Assembly (NCBI GenBank): GCA_002917775.1
Contig: KZ627150.1
Location: 1,310,307 to 1,374,306, forward strand
DNA: 64,000 nt
Origin: Glaciozyma antarctica PI12
Lineage: Eukaryota > Basidiomycota > Microbotryomycetes > Kriegeriales > Camptobasidiaceae
Direction of reading: 5' to 3'
This document shows, one piece after another, positions 43,828-55,466 of this stretch. The stretch's first letter is position 1. Each line of letters starts with the position of its first letter. The notes under the pieces are model-generated. The model saw nothing but the letters and a program-made list of their open reading frames with translations. It was not told the origin of the DNA and searched no databases. A program made the position numbers and the translations under genes.

Positions 43828-45503
43828 CTACTGCTTCGAGATCTGGATAACGACCTTGCCGACGTGCTGGGAAGACGAACCGTCAGCCCCGCCCTGCGAT
43901 GCAGAAGCGAGAAACACACCTTCTGACTCCACTGGTAATCGTAAGCCTCCTTGAGCTGCTCGAACTCGAATACCTTGTCGATCAACGGCTCTGCAAAGCT
44001 CGTCAGCACTCCGTTCCTTTAGACAGATTCGACCGAGAACTCACTCAATCCGGTCGCGGTAATGTGGTTGTTCATCGCCTCAAACTGTTGCCTACTTCCG
44101 ATGAGGATACCGCGCAGTGTAGCGGCGTGTCCGAGAGCCATGCCGTTGACGTTGGGGACGGGCGTCTTCGCATCTCCCGCGACGAAGCCGATGGCGCCAA
44201 TCATTCCTCCGAGAGCCTGCGAAGCGCCGTTAGCGTCGGGTAGGAGAGGGTGGGAAGCGAGGGCGAACGATGCTGCTGAACGATTTCTCGATCGTGCCTT
44301 GTCCGCCGACCTCGACGATGAAGTCGACTCCTTCGCCCTTGGTGATCGCGAGGACTTCATTGTCCCAGTCGGGGTGAGTCTTGTAGTTGACCGTGTGGAG
44401 GAGGTGGGCGCGATCCCCAGCAAGAACCTTGACCTTCTCGAGCCTGCGAAGAGATATAAGCTGCGGTTCGATGAGACGGAAGAGCGGAGAGCGTACTTGG
44501 CGTCGGAGGACGAGGTGATGATGATGTTGGCGCCGACGGAGAGAGCGAATTGAGCCGCAAAGACGGAGACTCCGCCGGTTCCTGAAAAGGCGAGATGTCA
44601 GGAAGGTACGTAGAAGGTTGAGAAGGAGCGTACCCTGCGCGAGAACCCACTGGCCAGCGACGAGAACGTGCGAACCGGAACCGAACAAGCAGTTGTAGGC
44701 AGCTGGGGAGCTCTCAGTCAGAATGGCTCGAGTAGCAAGGAAAAGTAATAGGCACTGAGAGCTGCACAAGGAAGAGTAGCGGCCTCCTGGTACGAGAGCG
44801 AGTCGGGAATGCGAACGAGTCCCGAAGCGGGGAAGATCCTGTCGAGTCAACCGTTCAGCTCCTCTCTCGCACACGCCAGCAATACAACTCACTTGTACTC
44901 GGTAAAGACTCCGTCCCATCCTCCCCCAAGGCCAGATCCCAGCTCCGCACGAGACTTGACTCCACCTGCGTTCGCCTCGGACGTTAGCTCCCGTTCCCAA
45001 CGAGAAGAGCAGAAACCGTACCAGACAAATGGAGCTGAGAGAACTGTCCCGCAACGCGGTCTCCGACGGTCCAGCTCTTGTCGGACCACTTGGTGGGGCC
45101 GACTGCGACGACTTCTCCGGCGGCTGCGAAAGCTGCGTCAGCGAGAAGTCCACCGGTAAAGAGCTCAAGCCCACCATCACTGCCAGGAATAACGTTCTCC
45201 TTCATCGGAGGAGGGTACATGGTGGCAGCAATCATGCTGCAGGTCGTAGGTGAGCTGATGCCGGACGGAGAAGCGAGGAAGGTACGGACAGGTCGCGGAA
45301 CTGGAGGGAACCGGCGTGCATCTTGACAAGGACCTCGTCGGGTCCCTGTAGAAGCTCGTGTCAGCTCCTGGCCCCGCGCGTCGTCCAGAGCTCGAGCTTA
45401 CGGGCGTAGGAACGTCGGCCTCGACCAGCGTGAGGTCGCTAAAGGCCGTACGCTGAGGAAGGCGGTACTCGCGAGCGCGGGAAGGGATGGTACTGGAAGA
45501 CAT
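43828..45503 (-). CDS. Zinc-type alcohol dehydrogenase-like (MDR) oxidoreductase
   Basis: The start ATG at 45501-45503 ([17 protein letters not shown]). Spliced blocks: [47 protein letters not shown]-like (ENVIPGS then AAGEVVAVG), [73 protein letters not shown] (Rossmann turn), [81 protein letters not shown] and [11 protein letters not shown], stop at 43828-43830. It binds NAD(P)H. The catalytic-zinc cysteine expected after FRDL is not obvious, so it may be a zinc-independent quinone-reductase-like member. Substrate unknown. Confidence 0.87.
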
Positions 45504-45852
45504 GTCGAAGGTGTGCTGGTTGGGGTGAGTGTTGGAGGAAGAGAGGGAGCAGGACTCCGCCCCGTCATTACCTCGGCGAAGTGTCAGCCGTAAGCGCGAA
45601 CGCCGAAGTTCAGACTTGAATGGAAGGATCCAGCAGCAACGCGGGCGTGTTCTGAGCAAGCTTGAGGAGCAGTGTAGAGCAGGAGAGCAGCGTCCCTGAA
45701 CGCTGGAGCATCGAGGACGTCGTGGAGGAGCGCTGCCGCTGTTCGGCCGCGAAAGGACGAGTTGGCCGCGAGACTCTTTCGCTCCTCCACCGTCCTCTCC
45801 TGCCCGCCCTGGAGGCTGCTTGAGCACCACCGTGCCACTCAGCATCGGCAGA

Positions 45853-47890
45853 ATGGCCCCCTCCTCCGCCCTGCACCTTCACCCACTCAATTTCGACCTA
45901 GCCGACCTCCCCTCCCTCTCCTCAACCGAACTCGCGCTTGTCGCTTTCCACCCCGCCGCCGACCAGATGACGAGAAGCTCGCCGGCCAGATCTACCGCCT
46001 ATGGACTCGCCGGCGTGAGCGCGCGCGCATGGAGCAGCAAGAGGCGAAGGAGCACCACAGCATCGACCTCTCTTTCGACCTGGACGACCTCGACGCGCTG
46101 AGCTCGGAGCAGCTAGCGGCAGTGCACTTTCATCCCGACTTTGAGGCCAACGAGCAGGTGGCGCTACGAGTGCTCAAGGCGTGGAACAGGCGGCGGGAGA
46201 GGGATCTCAGCAAGGGATTCGTGTGGGACTCGACGGCGCCAGCGACGACGAGCTCAAGAGCTCAATCGGTAGCTCCACCAGCGCCAGCAGACGCCTCGGT
46301 GGCCGCTCGTTCGACTAAGGCTGCCCTTCCACCTCCAGCAGCGACGACGGTCGACCCACTGCCAAATGTGGAGCAACCTCCTGGCAGCGCTACGACAGCT
46401 CCAGCCGCAGGACCAGCGCCCTCTTCGACCGTCCCTACCCTCTCCAGGCCTACCGACTCTCAGCTCAAACCATCGCTGGCTCCAGCGGCGCCGCAGCCTT
46501 CGACGAGCGAAACCTCAGCCCCAGCCGCCTCGACCTCTCTCCCGCCTCCCTCCCCCTCCTCGCGCACTCGCATCCCACTCCACATCGCCACAGCTCACAT
46601 CCACACTCTTCACCTCTCCAACCTCCCCTGCAATCAAATCACCTCCGTCCCTTCTCTCTTCGCCCTCTTCCCTCCCTCCCTGACCTCAACCGCTCTCGTC
46701 CTCCTCCGCGCAAGGCCCAACGAGCTCATTCGCGAGGGGTTTATCGGGTACAGGAGCTTCGAGAAGAGGATCGAGGCGATGCAGGAAGTTGTCAAGATGC
46801 GGTTCGGAGGTGGGAGGTGGACGTTCGAGGCGGCGTTCGTCGAGAGCGAGAAGGCTCGGTGGGAGTGGGGAGATTTGCACGAGGGACCGAGGCGCGCGCT
46901 CTGGGAGCTTGAGTGTGACGAGGGGCGGAGGCTCGCGGTGACGAAGGCGAAGGAGGAGCGGGACCAACTCCGCAACGCCGTAGCGTCTGCCTCCCACTCT
47001 TCCCAACCTTCCACCTCTCGCACCTCGACCGACGTCCCTCCTTCCCCTTTCCCTCGCCCCACGTCTCTCCCCCTCCTCCACCAGCCGAATTCTCTCGCGC
47101 GCGCGACGCGCACGGGCGGCTGCTACCGCAGGGATGGGTAGCGGAGAAGAGTCGGACGAACGGAGATACGTTTTATGTCGATGTAACGGGGCATGCGACG
47201 TGGGACAGCCCGTGTGGAGCGTGGATGGGCTCAGAGGGGGAGGTGCGCGCGAGAGAGGAGGCGAGTAGCGACGAGGTCGAGATTGTCGAAGCGGAGATGG
47301 AGGTCGACGAAGAGCAGCAACTCCTTCAGGTACCTATCGACCCGCTCCCTCCCTCGGGTACCGACCTCGCAGCTCCCTCCGACGTCCTCCCCGAGCGTCC
47401 GATACAAGCCAAGGCCCCGTCGACCGGACCATCGAACCCGAGCGCACCAAGACCGCCGCCCAAATCGAGCGGACCCAAGATCATCGGCGCGAAGAAACCT
47501 GGTGCGAGGCGACAGATCGAAGTTCGCGGCGCAGCGGGCTCTCCAGCGCCTGTTATTCCCGAACTAAGTCTCGTTGAACGCCTCGCGAGCGCGGGGGACG
47601 ATTCGTCGAGCGCGGCGAAGGGGAAGAGTGGGAAGGGGAGGGGGTCGCCGGCGCCGCCTTTGGTGGAAAGGTTTGCGGGATCGAGTCGAGGAAGTGGGGA
47701 GGCGCGAGGGAGGGGAGGGGGAGAGGTGCGAGGAGGGAGGGGAGGAGGGGAGGTGCGAGGGAGAGGAGGTGCGAGAGGGAGGGGAGGCACGAGAGGGATT
47801 GTGGGAGCGAAGAGGAGGGTCGAGGAGGAGGGTGGGCAGGGGGGGAAGAAGGCGAAAGGTTGGGGCGGGTGGGGGGACAAGCTTGCTTAG
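45853..47890 (+). CDS. WW-domain, RGG-tail protein with N-terminal duplicated helical unit
   Basis: The start ATG at 45853-45855 (MAPSSALHLHPLNFDLADLP). Two similar units of about 55 residues follow: DLPSLSSTELALVAFHP ... YRLWTRRRERARM and DLDALSSEQLAAVHFHP ... LKAWNRRRERDLSK. After a Pro/Ala-rich linker comes a conserved block (ALVLLRARPNELIREGFIGY, RRALWELECDEGRRLA), then a WW domain (LLPQGWVAEKSRTNG, TFYVDVTGHATWDSP), an acidic part, GPKIIGAKKPG and a C-terminal RGG-rich tail ending WGDKLA at 47888-47890. WW domains bind proline-rich ligands and RGG tails bind RNA, so an RNA-processing role is plausible (inference). Frame changes are needed near 45955 (within a GCCGCC run) and near 47050-47090 (C5 run) to connect conserved parts. 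Confidence 0.65.
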
Positions 47891-47923
47891 GAGGATGGGG
47901 TGAGGCGCGTGCGAGGTGAGTTG

Positions 47924-48855
47924 TCATTTTCTGAGCGAGAGAGAGTCGCGGCTGATGAGCTCTTTCGGCAGATTCTCCTCGCTGCTCGATCCTTTGCCAT
48001 TCCCAGCAACTTCCCTTCTTTCCTCGTTCTCCCTCCTTCCCCCTTTCCTCTCCATCCCCCGAATCTCGTCTCGCTCGCCATCATCGAGGACTTCAAGCTC
48101 GGGCGCCGGTTCGGACGACTTGGGACGACTTTGCGACGATGCAGGACGACTGGATTCGAGAGTGTGCTTGATGTGACGTACCGTAGGGCGGACTCTGACG
48201 GACTGGAGGATGTCGAGGGCGTGACTAGTTCTGCAAGTGTTTAGCTTGTGCTCGTCGTCAGCGTCGGCGGGAGAGCGTTCGTCGATTTCGCGCTGTTCGA
48301 GGACGCAAAAGCGTCGTTCTTTCGCTCGCTCCGAGTGAGATAATTTGGCGCTGCCCGTACCAGTCTCCGTGCCCGCGTTTGCGAGCTTGTCCGTATCGAA
48401 CAGAGCGAAGAAATCGAGGCCCCAGCGCTGGGCGGACCTTGGCGCGCAAGTCTCCACACCTTTCTCCTCTTCGTCACCCTCACAAATCTTCCTTCCTGGG
48501 CGCTCTTACTGCTCTTCTTCCTTCTCCCATCTCCTCCCTCTCGAATCCCACCTCACGGACCAGCTGCGGCTGAGCTCAGCTCCGACCTCTTCGAGACGAC
48601 GTGGCTCTCTCGCAAGGTCTTCGCAGCGCCTCTCCCCGGCTGGGGCTTAGCGGAGAGTCGCCCAGACGTGTTGTTTTTCTGTTCAGGGAGGAGAGGGAGG
48701 TCGCGGAGGCGGGTGGTTGAGCTCATGAGGAGCTTTGAACGAGGGAGTGGCCGCGGTTCATTGGTAGCGGGCGAGGCCACTGGGATTGGCGCTGAGTGGG
48801 CTCGTTGGTTCTCAGTTGGGGTAGGAACGACGGGAACGGGAGGAGAGCTGGTCAC
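47924..48855 (-). CDS. Uncharacterised Ser/Pro- and Glu-rich protein
   Basis: It starts MTSSPPVPVVPTPTENQ at 48853-48855; a disordered N-terminus runs to ELSSAAAGP. An intron of roughly 110-150 nt then leads to GLDFFALFDTDKLANAG, SHSERAKERRFCVLEQ, then TSHALDILQSVRVRPTVRH, ELEVLDDGERDEIRGMERK and the stop at 47924-47926. It converges with the WW gene, 33 bases apart. No domain recognised; the splice between the halves is uncertain. Confidence 0.45.
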
Positions 48856-50001
48856 TTGCGTACATCAGCAGCTAGGAACAGTCCCCGCGCCGGATCGCCA
48901 GTCTCCCCACTCCTTCTTCGTCTGCGAGGCTCTGCGAGGCAGAAGACGTGCAGGATCTTCCTCTGATCTTACCCGCTCCTCGTTCTGCGGCGCAGCTCTC
49001 CAGAGACTTCTCCCCGAAATGACCAACGTCGACGCTGGCGGTTTTGATCGTCACAACTCCTCGTCGCACTTGATCTTCATGCTGATCCCTTCCTTGCTCT
49101 TCCTTGCAGGGTACCCCTCCTTACTCGATGATTCAAACCGACGCCGAATCATCGTCGTCGACTTCCAGCCACTGGCCTCCTTCGCACTCGCCTCGCTCGG
49201 ACAACTCTCCTAGGGCCCTCCTCGCTCGACTCCTCCCCGTTTCGTTCAATCGCCTGCGAGCGGGTGAAACTTTTACACAGACCTCGACACCAACCTCTGC
49301 TGAGCAAAGGACGCCTCCTCTCCTCGGATACCACCTCGCCGTCGCCTCCACCCCGTCTTCGCAAGCGCGCAACGTCGTCGTCATCGTCACACTCGCAGCT
49401 CTTTCTCCAGCCTCCACCACCGCAGCCCTACCTCCTCCACGCCCGCCGCTCCCGACGCTACGCCGTAGCCCGCTAGACGAGGCTCCGAACTTGCTCAGCT
49501 GCTTCCCCCCCCTCCGCGTCGCTTCCCCCTCCCTTCGACTGGTCTTCCGTCATCGCTGCTGTTCGGGTGACGACGGTGCCCGCGTGCCGGCGGTGGGCTT
49601 GGCCTTGAGAAGGAAGAGCGAGACGATTTGGGTCTCTCACGGGTAACAGCGTCACCGCTTTTGCCACTTCGAATCCAGCTCTGCTCTTTTTTTGTTTTTG
49701 GTCTGCTGGCGACAAGTGGACGGCTTTTCGCTGAAGTTGGCTTGGTGGTCCAGCTGAGCGTGCTGGTCTTCGCCACCGCAGAGGTGGAACTTTGCCGCGG
49801 AGAAGGGCGAGGAGATTGAGTTTTTCCAAGTTTGGCCACGCGTTCGCTATCTCGCTCTCGCTTTCATGACGCTTGTTCCCCTTTGGTCTTCTCGTCCCCA
49901 CGAAAGTCAGCTCTCCCCTCCTTTTTTTTCCTCATCGGCTGCTCTCCTCCATCTGTCTCCTCCACCTCCCTCGACCACTTTTCGACCGACCCAAACTCGC
50001 G
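48856..50001. other. Region upstream of hexose transporter 2, one doubtful plus-strand gene
   Basis: On the plus strand MTNVDAGGFDRHN starts at 49019; an acceptor-like ttccttgcag at about 49101-49110 leads to GTPPYSMIQTDAESSS and an open frame to 49646. Composition is S/P-rich with no recognisable domain, and the antisense frame is also open. The last 100 bases before the transporter ATG are strongly pyrimidine-rich, as at transporter 1, and are likely leader. Confidence 0.3.
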
Positions 50002-52579
50002 ATGGGACTCAACGAGAAAGACCTCGCTACGGCGCCCAACGACAAGCACCTTCACCAGGATGATGTCCCTGGACTCGAGCTCACCACCGTCCTTCCTGAG
50101 GGAACGACCGTCAACGACGCTGGAGTCCCCTCCTACCTCGGACTCACCGGTACCAGGCTCATCGCTGCCATCACGTTAGTGTCCTTTCTTTCCTCTCTCC
50201 GTAACGGAACTCGGAGCTGACTTGGCCTTCTCTCTCTCCCCCACGCCAGCGCGACTGCGACCACTGGTTTCCGTAAGTCTTTCCCCCGTCCTCTGAGCGA
50301 AAAGACAGGCGCTGACCGAGCTCCTCCTGCGCAGTCCTCTTCGGGTACGCTCGATTCTTTGGAGGACGATCGTCGAGAGTTGGCAAGGGACTTTGTAGCT
50401 GACTTTTCTTCGCGCGCAGTTACGATCAGGGAGTCATGAGTGGACTCATCACGGGCGAGCAGTTCATCGACACCTTCCCGTGCGTCCTTTCCTCGCTCTT
50501 CCCTTTCGAGCCCAGCTAACTTGCCGAACGCCACAGCGCCTGCGACAAAGCTGTTCAAGGAGAGGCTAGAGGCTCGCTCCTCCAGGCAACCTACACCAGT
50601 ATTTACGAGCTTGGCTGCCTCGCTGGAGCTCTCGGAGCGCTCTTTTTCGGAAACCGTCTCGGTCGTCGCAGGATGATCCAGGTCGGAGCATGTGCGTCGC
50701 TTCCTCTCCCTCGTCGCAGAATGTCCCTGACGCTTCGCTTTCGCAGACGTTATGTGCCTTGGTGTTGTGATTCAGGTCTCTGCGATCAAGGGACACGAGG
50801 CTGGACTCCAGTTCTGCATCGGTCGTGTCATCACTGGTGTCGGAAACGGTGAGTAGTGCGAACCTCGCCTCGAAAGCAAACTCATCTCCCTCTCCTGTCA
50901 GGAATGAACACCGCCACTATCCCGAGTTGGGTCGCGGAGACGTCTCGCTCGCACAACCGTGGTCTTCTCGTCTGCATCGAGGCGTCCATGATCGCCACCG
51001 GAACCGCCATCGCCTACTGGTGCGTTCAGCTCGTCCTTCGTCGTCCGTTCCTCGCTAATATCGTACCTCTCTCGCAGGGTCGACTTTGGACTCTCCTTTG
51101 TCAAGACCTCGATTAACTGGCGCCTTCCTATCGCTCTCCAAGTCGTCTTCGCCTTCGGTCTCCTCCTCGGTATTCACTGGCTCCCTGAGTGTACGTGCCT
51201 CTCGTCATCTCTGCCACATAGAAGCTGACGGGACTACAGCTCCTCGCTGGCTTATGCACGAGGGCCGCCACGTTGACGCCCAGCGCGTTATCGCCGCTCT
51301 CACCGACGACACCTACGACAGCGAGGCCACTCTCCTCCAGACTCGCCTCATCATGCAGACGATCGAGCAGAGCCACCAGATGGGTGTCGTTCGCAAGCGC
51401 AACCTCTTCACCAACGGACCCACTCAGCACTTCCGTCGTATGCTCATCGGCGCCAGCTCTCAGATCTTTCAGCAGATTGGAGGATGCAACGCCATCATCT
51501 ACTTCGCTCCCGTCGTGCGTCCCTCTCTTTATGCCGTGCTAAGCTCTTCGCTAACCCAGCTCTTGTTTCCAGGTCTTCGAGCAGAATCTCAAACTCTCCC
51601 GCCAGCTCTCCCTCATCCTCGGTGGAGTCAACGTTACCGTCTACGCCATGTCCGCTTTCGGTTCTTACCTCATCATTGAGCGTCTCGGACGCCGCAAAAT
51701 GTTCCTCATCGGCTCGGCTGGTAAGCACCTTTGCCTACGGGTGTTCGCGTGCGCATCGCTGATTTCATCGCAGGACAAGCCCTGTCCATGCTCATCGTTT
51801 TCGCTTGCCTCGTCCAGGACGATCCTCAGATCATCAAGGGATCTGTGTTCGGACTCTTCGCCTTCCTCTGCTTCTTTGGCGCTACTTGGCTCGAGGTCAG
51901 TCTCGCTTTCGCTGCCGCTTTCGTGTTTTTCGAAAATCATCGACTGACGGCCTCGCCGCGCAGCTCCCCTGGCTGTACCCCGCCGAGATCAACCCTCTCC
52001 GCACCCGTACTAACGCCAACGCTGTCTCCACCATGTCCAACTGGTGCGTCCAGTCTCGCCTTGCTGAGGAAGCTTTTGCTGACGTGACGAACTTCGCAGG
52101 CTCTTCAACTTTGCTGTCGTTCAGTGGACTCCTCCCATGCTTACTGCTATTGGATGGGGAACGTTCCTCTTCGTAAGCTTTGTTTTCTGTTGCGAGGAGC
52201 TCCGGAGGATGCTGGAGGAAGAGCTGACTTGCCTCCTCTCTCGCAGTTCGGTGTCATCAACGCTCTCTTCATCCCCGTCATCTACCTTTACTACCCCGAG
52301 ACGGCTGGACGTACGCTTGAGGAGATCGATCTCATGTACGCTCCCTCCTTCCTTCCTAAATGACCTCGCTGACCTCGCCCTCGCAGCTTCGCCACCGGAT
52401 ACGCCGAGAACCGCTCCTACGTCCGCGTTGCCAACTCGATGCCCAAGCTCACGGACGAGGAGATCGCTATCGAGTCAGCTCGCCTTCACTCCGAGTACAA
52501 CGGCGAGGAGCGCGCGGTCGGAGGCAGTCCCGAGGGAACGGTCGTCGACCAGCTTGTTGCGGGCTCCAAGACGGCTTAG
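50002..52579 (+). CDS. Hexose/sugar transporter 2, major facilitator superfamily
   Basis: The start ATG at 50002-50004 (MGLNEKDLATAPNDKHL). Same intron plan as the gene at 38398. Motifs: LLFGYDQGVMSGLITGEQF, FGNRLGRRRM, CIGRVITGVGNG, PSWVAETSRSHNRG, PESPRWLMHEG, QIFQQIGGCNAIIYFAPVVF, SYLIIERLGRRKM, WLELPWLYPAEINPLRTR, LYYPETAGRTLEEIDLIF, and a C-terminus ending GSKTA at 52577-52579. It differs from transporter 1 mainly in the N-terminus, the loops after VGQ and the C-terminal tail, so they may differ in sugar, affinity or regulation. A 10-nt micro-exon (about 50336-50345) is present here too. Confidence 0.93.
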
Positions 52580-52936
52580 AGCGCTTTTCGAGACCCTGGT
52601 AGTGTAGACCTCTCTTAATCATCCTTGTAGTTCTCGCATTCTAGCCTGCAAAGACTGGTCTTGCATTAAATCTGGAGCGAGAGCGAGCTGCTCTTTTTTC
52701 GGAATCCGGTCGTCGAACTTTGCTCTCGTCGTTATCTCTTGCCCTCTGACTGCTCGTGTCCATTGATCGGTATCACAGACGGGCCTTGCGAGTTTGGAAC
52801 GAGCAGGTAAAGCTGACATTCAGCGGAATACGTTCCTCAGTTCGTGGATGGAAGGGCGAACGAGCTTCGCAGAGTGGTCGCTTGACCGATTTCTTCGGGC
52901 TGAAGGAGCTCAGGTAAGCGTACGAGGGCTAACGGA

Positions 52937-54712
52937 ATGAAAAGGGCGCTTCTGCTCGCGACTCGAGCTAGGAGAGGCCGGCGACAACTAAGCACGCTGT
53001 CGAAGTTCGCGTCGCGCGCCGAAGTTTTCTCCCTCTTCCTCCACCACACCTCCCTCGAGCACCCCAACCTCAAGCTGGATCAAGCAAAATCTGAACCGCT
53101 CCAGCAGGCCATCCAGGACCTCTTCCTCACCTGCGCCTCACCTGCGCCCCCCTCCGTCCCTCCGGCTCAACCGCTTTCTTTCGGCTCTACAACCTCCAGC
53201 AAACGCGCCTGCCCTGGCCGCCAGTCCGCGAGGCTCTCCACACCGCTCTCCTGGTCAAGGAGACGGCTACGGTTCATGAGAGGCTGCGGCTCTCCCTCCC
53301 TGGGATGCTGGTGGTGCTCGGAAGGCTCGGCGTGCTGAGGGGACAGGAGGAGCAGGACGCGCTGCAGTGGGTCGCTGCGATACAGTCTACTGTGCAGAAG
53401 CTTGTGTGAGTTCTTTCTCACAGTGGAGGAGGGCACGAGTGGAGCTGATGGAGCAGGCTGAGTCCGGAGGAACAGCGGCAGGTCACGGCATGTCTCCTCC
53501 AGCAGACGGCAGCAGCACCTCGACCAGCAGCGCCTACTGCCAGCCTTCCTTTCCCACCTCCCCGAGCGGAGAGTCTCGTCATCCTCGCCCCAGTCCGGCT
53601 CGTCGCGCCGCCTGCAGCTCCAGGACCCCTTCCTCCCACTCCGGCGCCAACACCCACTACCTCTGCGCCTGGCGTTCTTGCAGGCGTGCGGGTTGCTGGG
53701 CTGGAACAGGAGCCCACTGTTGCGCTACCCGGGCGCGCTGCTGGGTGCGTTCCTCTCACTCGCGTCCCTCCTTCGCTGACAAGTGCGTCTTCAGGCCTCT
53801 CGCTTCGACCTCCTTCCGCACCTCGACGTCGACGCCGAACGCGAGCGTCACCTCCTCAGGACCCAGCACTTCTACTCCCATCTTCGAACCAGCTCCCACC
53901 GCCCTCACCACCTCTCACGCCGACATTCCGAAGTCCTCCCTCCCTCCCCTCTCCACCAGCCTACCGACCCCCACCACCTCCGCCCACTCATCTCCAGCCC
54001 CAGCCACTACTTCTCTCGCCCGAAATCGCACCCCCAGCTTCCCCTTCGGCCACATCCTTTCCTCCCGTCCTCCCTCCTCTTCCTTCCCCTCTCCTTCCCC
54101 TCTCCCTCCTCCTCTCGCGCCACACAGCTCCCCCCTTCTTCGCCGAAATCGCCCAGGACATATGTGCTACGTCCCGCCGGTTCTTACGGAGGCTGAGCGC
54201 GCGGAGGCGGAGATGGCGAGGAGGAAGAGGGCGAGGGAGGTGGAGGATGAGGAAGTTGAGGAGCTGTTGGCGATGTGGGATCGTTGAAGCGGGAGAAGAC
54301 GGAGAGGGCTGATGAGGGGATGGGGGAAGAGAGAGAGCAGAAGGTGGTGCGGGCTGTGAGTGCGGGACCCAGGGAGGAGGACCTTGGTGGGATCGGTGGG
54401 GGAAAGCCGCTGGAGGTGCCGTTGCGCGAGGAACAGCCGCAGACTTTCTGCTATTGCGAGGGACCAGAAGCTGGAGACGTGCGTTCCTCTTTTTCCCCCT
54501 TTCGTTCCGCTCCGCCGCTGACGGTTCGCGCAGATGGTCGCGTGTGATAACGAGCACTGCGGCTATGTCTGGCTCCATCTCGAGTGTGCGAGCCTGTACG
54601 TCGTTCCTGCCCTTCGAGCGTAGGTGGGAGCTGACGCGCGAGGTTTGACAGGGAGAGCTTGCCAGGTCCAGATGAGCGCTGGCTGGGCGATCAGTGCAGC
54701 AAGGTGGCTTGA
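52937..54712 (+). CDS. PHD-finger protein, ING-like zinc finger lacking one ligand
   Basis: The start ATG at 52937-52939 (MKRALLLATRARRGRRQ). The N-terminal half reads FSLFLHHTSLEHPNLKLDQ, QAIQDLFLTCASP, then, after a base-count problem at a C6 run (53147-53152), RLYNLQQTRLPWPPVREAL, LLVKETATVHERLRLSL, GMLVVLGRLGVLRGQEEQ, LSPEEQRQVTACLLQQ. A long S/P/T linker follows, then GHMCYVPPVLTEAERAEAEM, basic and acidic stretches (another frame change near 54285), and a C-terminal PHD: FCYCEGPEAGD, MVACDNEHCGYVWLHLECA, SLPGPDERWLGDQCSKVA, stop 54710-54712. The order and spacing match ING PHD fingers, which read H3K4me3, but no ING N-terminal helix pair is visible. The seventh zinc ligand, expected Cys in W-x-C-x-x-C, is Gly. 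Confidence 0.6.
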
Positions 54713-55466
54713 GGAGGGTTTGCGAACGCGATGTTGCTACAAGTATTCTCGCCGAGGGGAGCTGCGGTGGCAAGACTACTCTGGACTGCTCTTCTTCCAC
54801 CTGCGCAAAATCACGAAACTGCCAAGCGCCTCGCATCCGAATTCTGCTCATCTCGTTTCCTCTCCCATGTCTCTCCCCTGCATCCATCCTCGAAGAATCA
54901 CAGCACGAGTAGCGTTCACAACCTATGGCACAAACTCGCCATCTCCGGTCCTCCCTAGCTCCTCCACCTCCCCTCCTCACCCAATTCTTTCTCCGCCCTC
55001 TTCCCCGCCACCGACACCTTCCAAGGACATCCCCTATCGTACGGCGACCTCTTTCGCGGTCCTAGCTCCGCGCTGATCGAGTGGGGACGGCAGGGGAGCG
55101 AGTGCGCGCTGAGCGTATTGGAGGGGGTGCGGATGGCGGGGCGCGGTGGGAGGCTATAGGAGGAGGGAATACTGGGGAGTGAAGGGGTGAGTTCGACAGA
55201 TCCCGGGAATCCGGCGTCAGAGTTAGCGTCGTTGGTGAGGAAAGAGAGTGTACCGAGACTCTGCTTCGCAGCTGGAAGGGATCTCGCCGACGACCCGGTA
55301 CTACTCGAAGTAGCGGTGTTGTTCCAGCGCGAATCGCCTGAAGCAAAAGAAAGGTTAGATCCGGCTCGCAGCGGAGTGGAAGCAGCCTCACCGAGGCCAT
55401 AACCAGCGCCTGCGAAGCTCGTTCAGCGAGGCCTCTCGACGACGACCGATGAGAAATCTACGCACG
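54713..55466 (+). other. Interval with a doubtful plus-strand reading frame
   Basis: Plus-strand frames read ETAKRLASEFCSSRFLSH, SVHNLWHKLAISGPP, and, in another frame, ALFPATDTFQGHPLSYGDLF and SALIEWGRQGSECALSVLEG to a TAG at 55157-55159. This looks protein-like and may be an extra gene or a continuation of the PHD gene, but I cannot find a start or recognise a family. Confidence 0.3.

Noticed and set aside
38398-52579. Sugar-utilisation gene cluster
   Set aside because: Genes between the two transporters (secreted protein, oxidoreductase, WW/RGG protein) have no shared pathway that I can support and lie on both strands.
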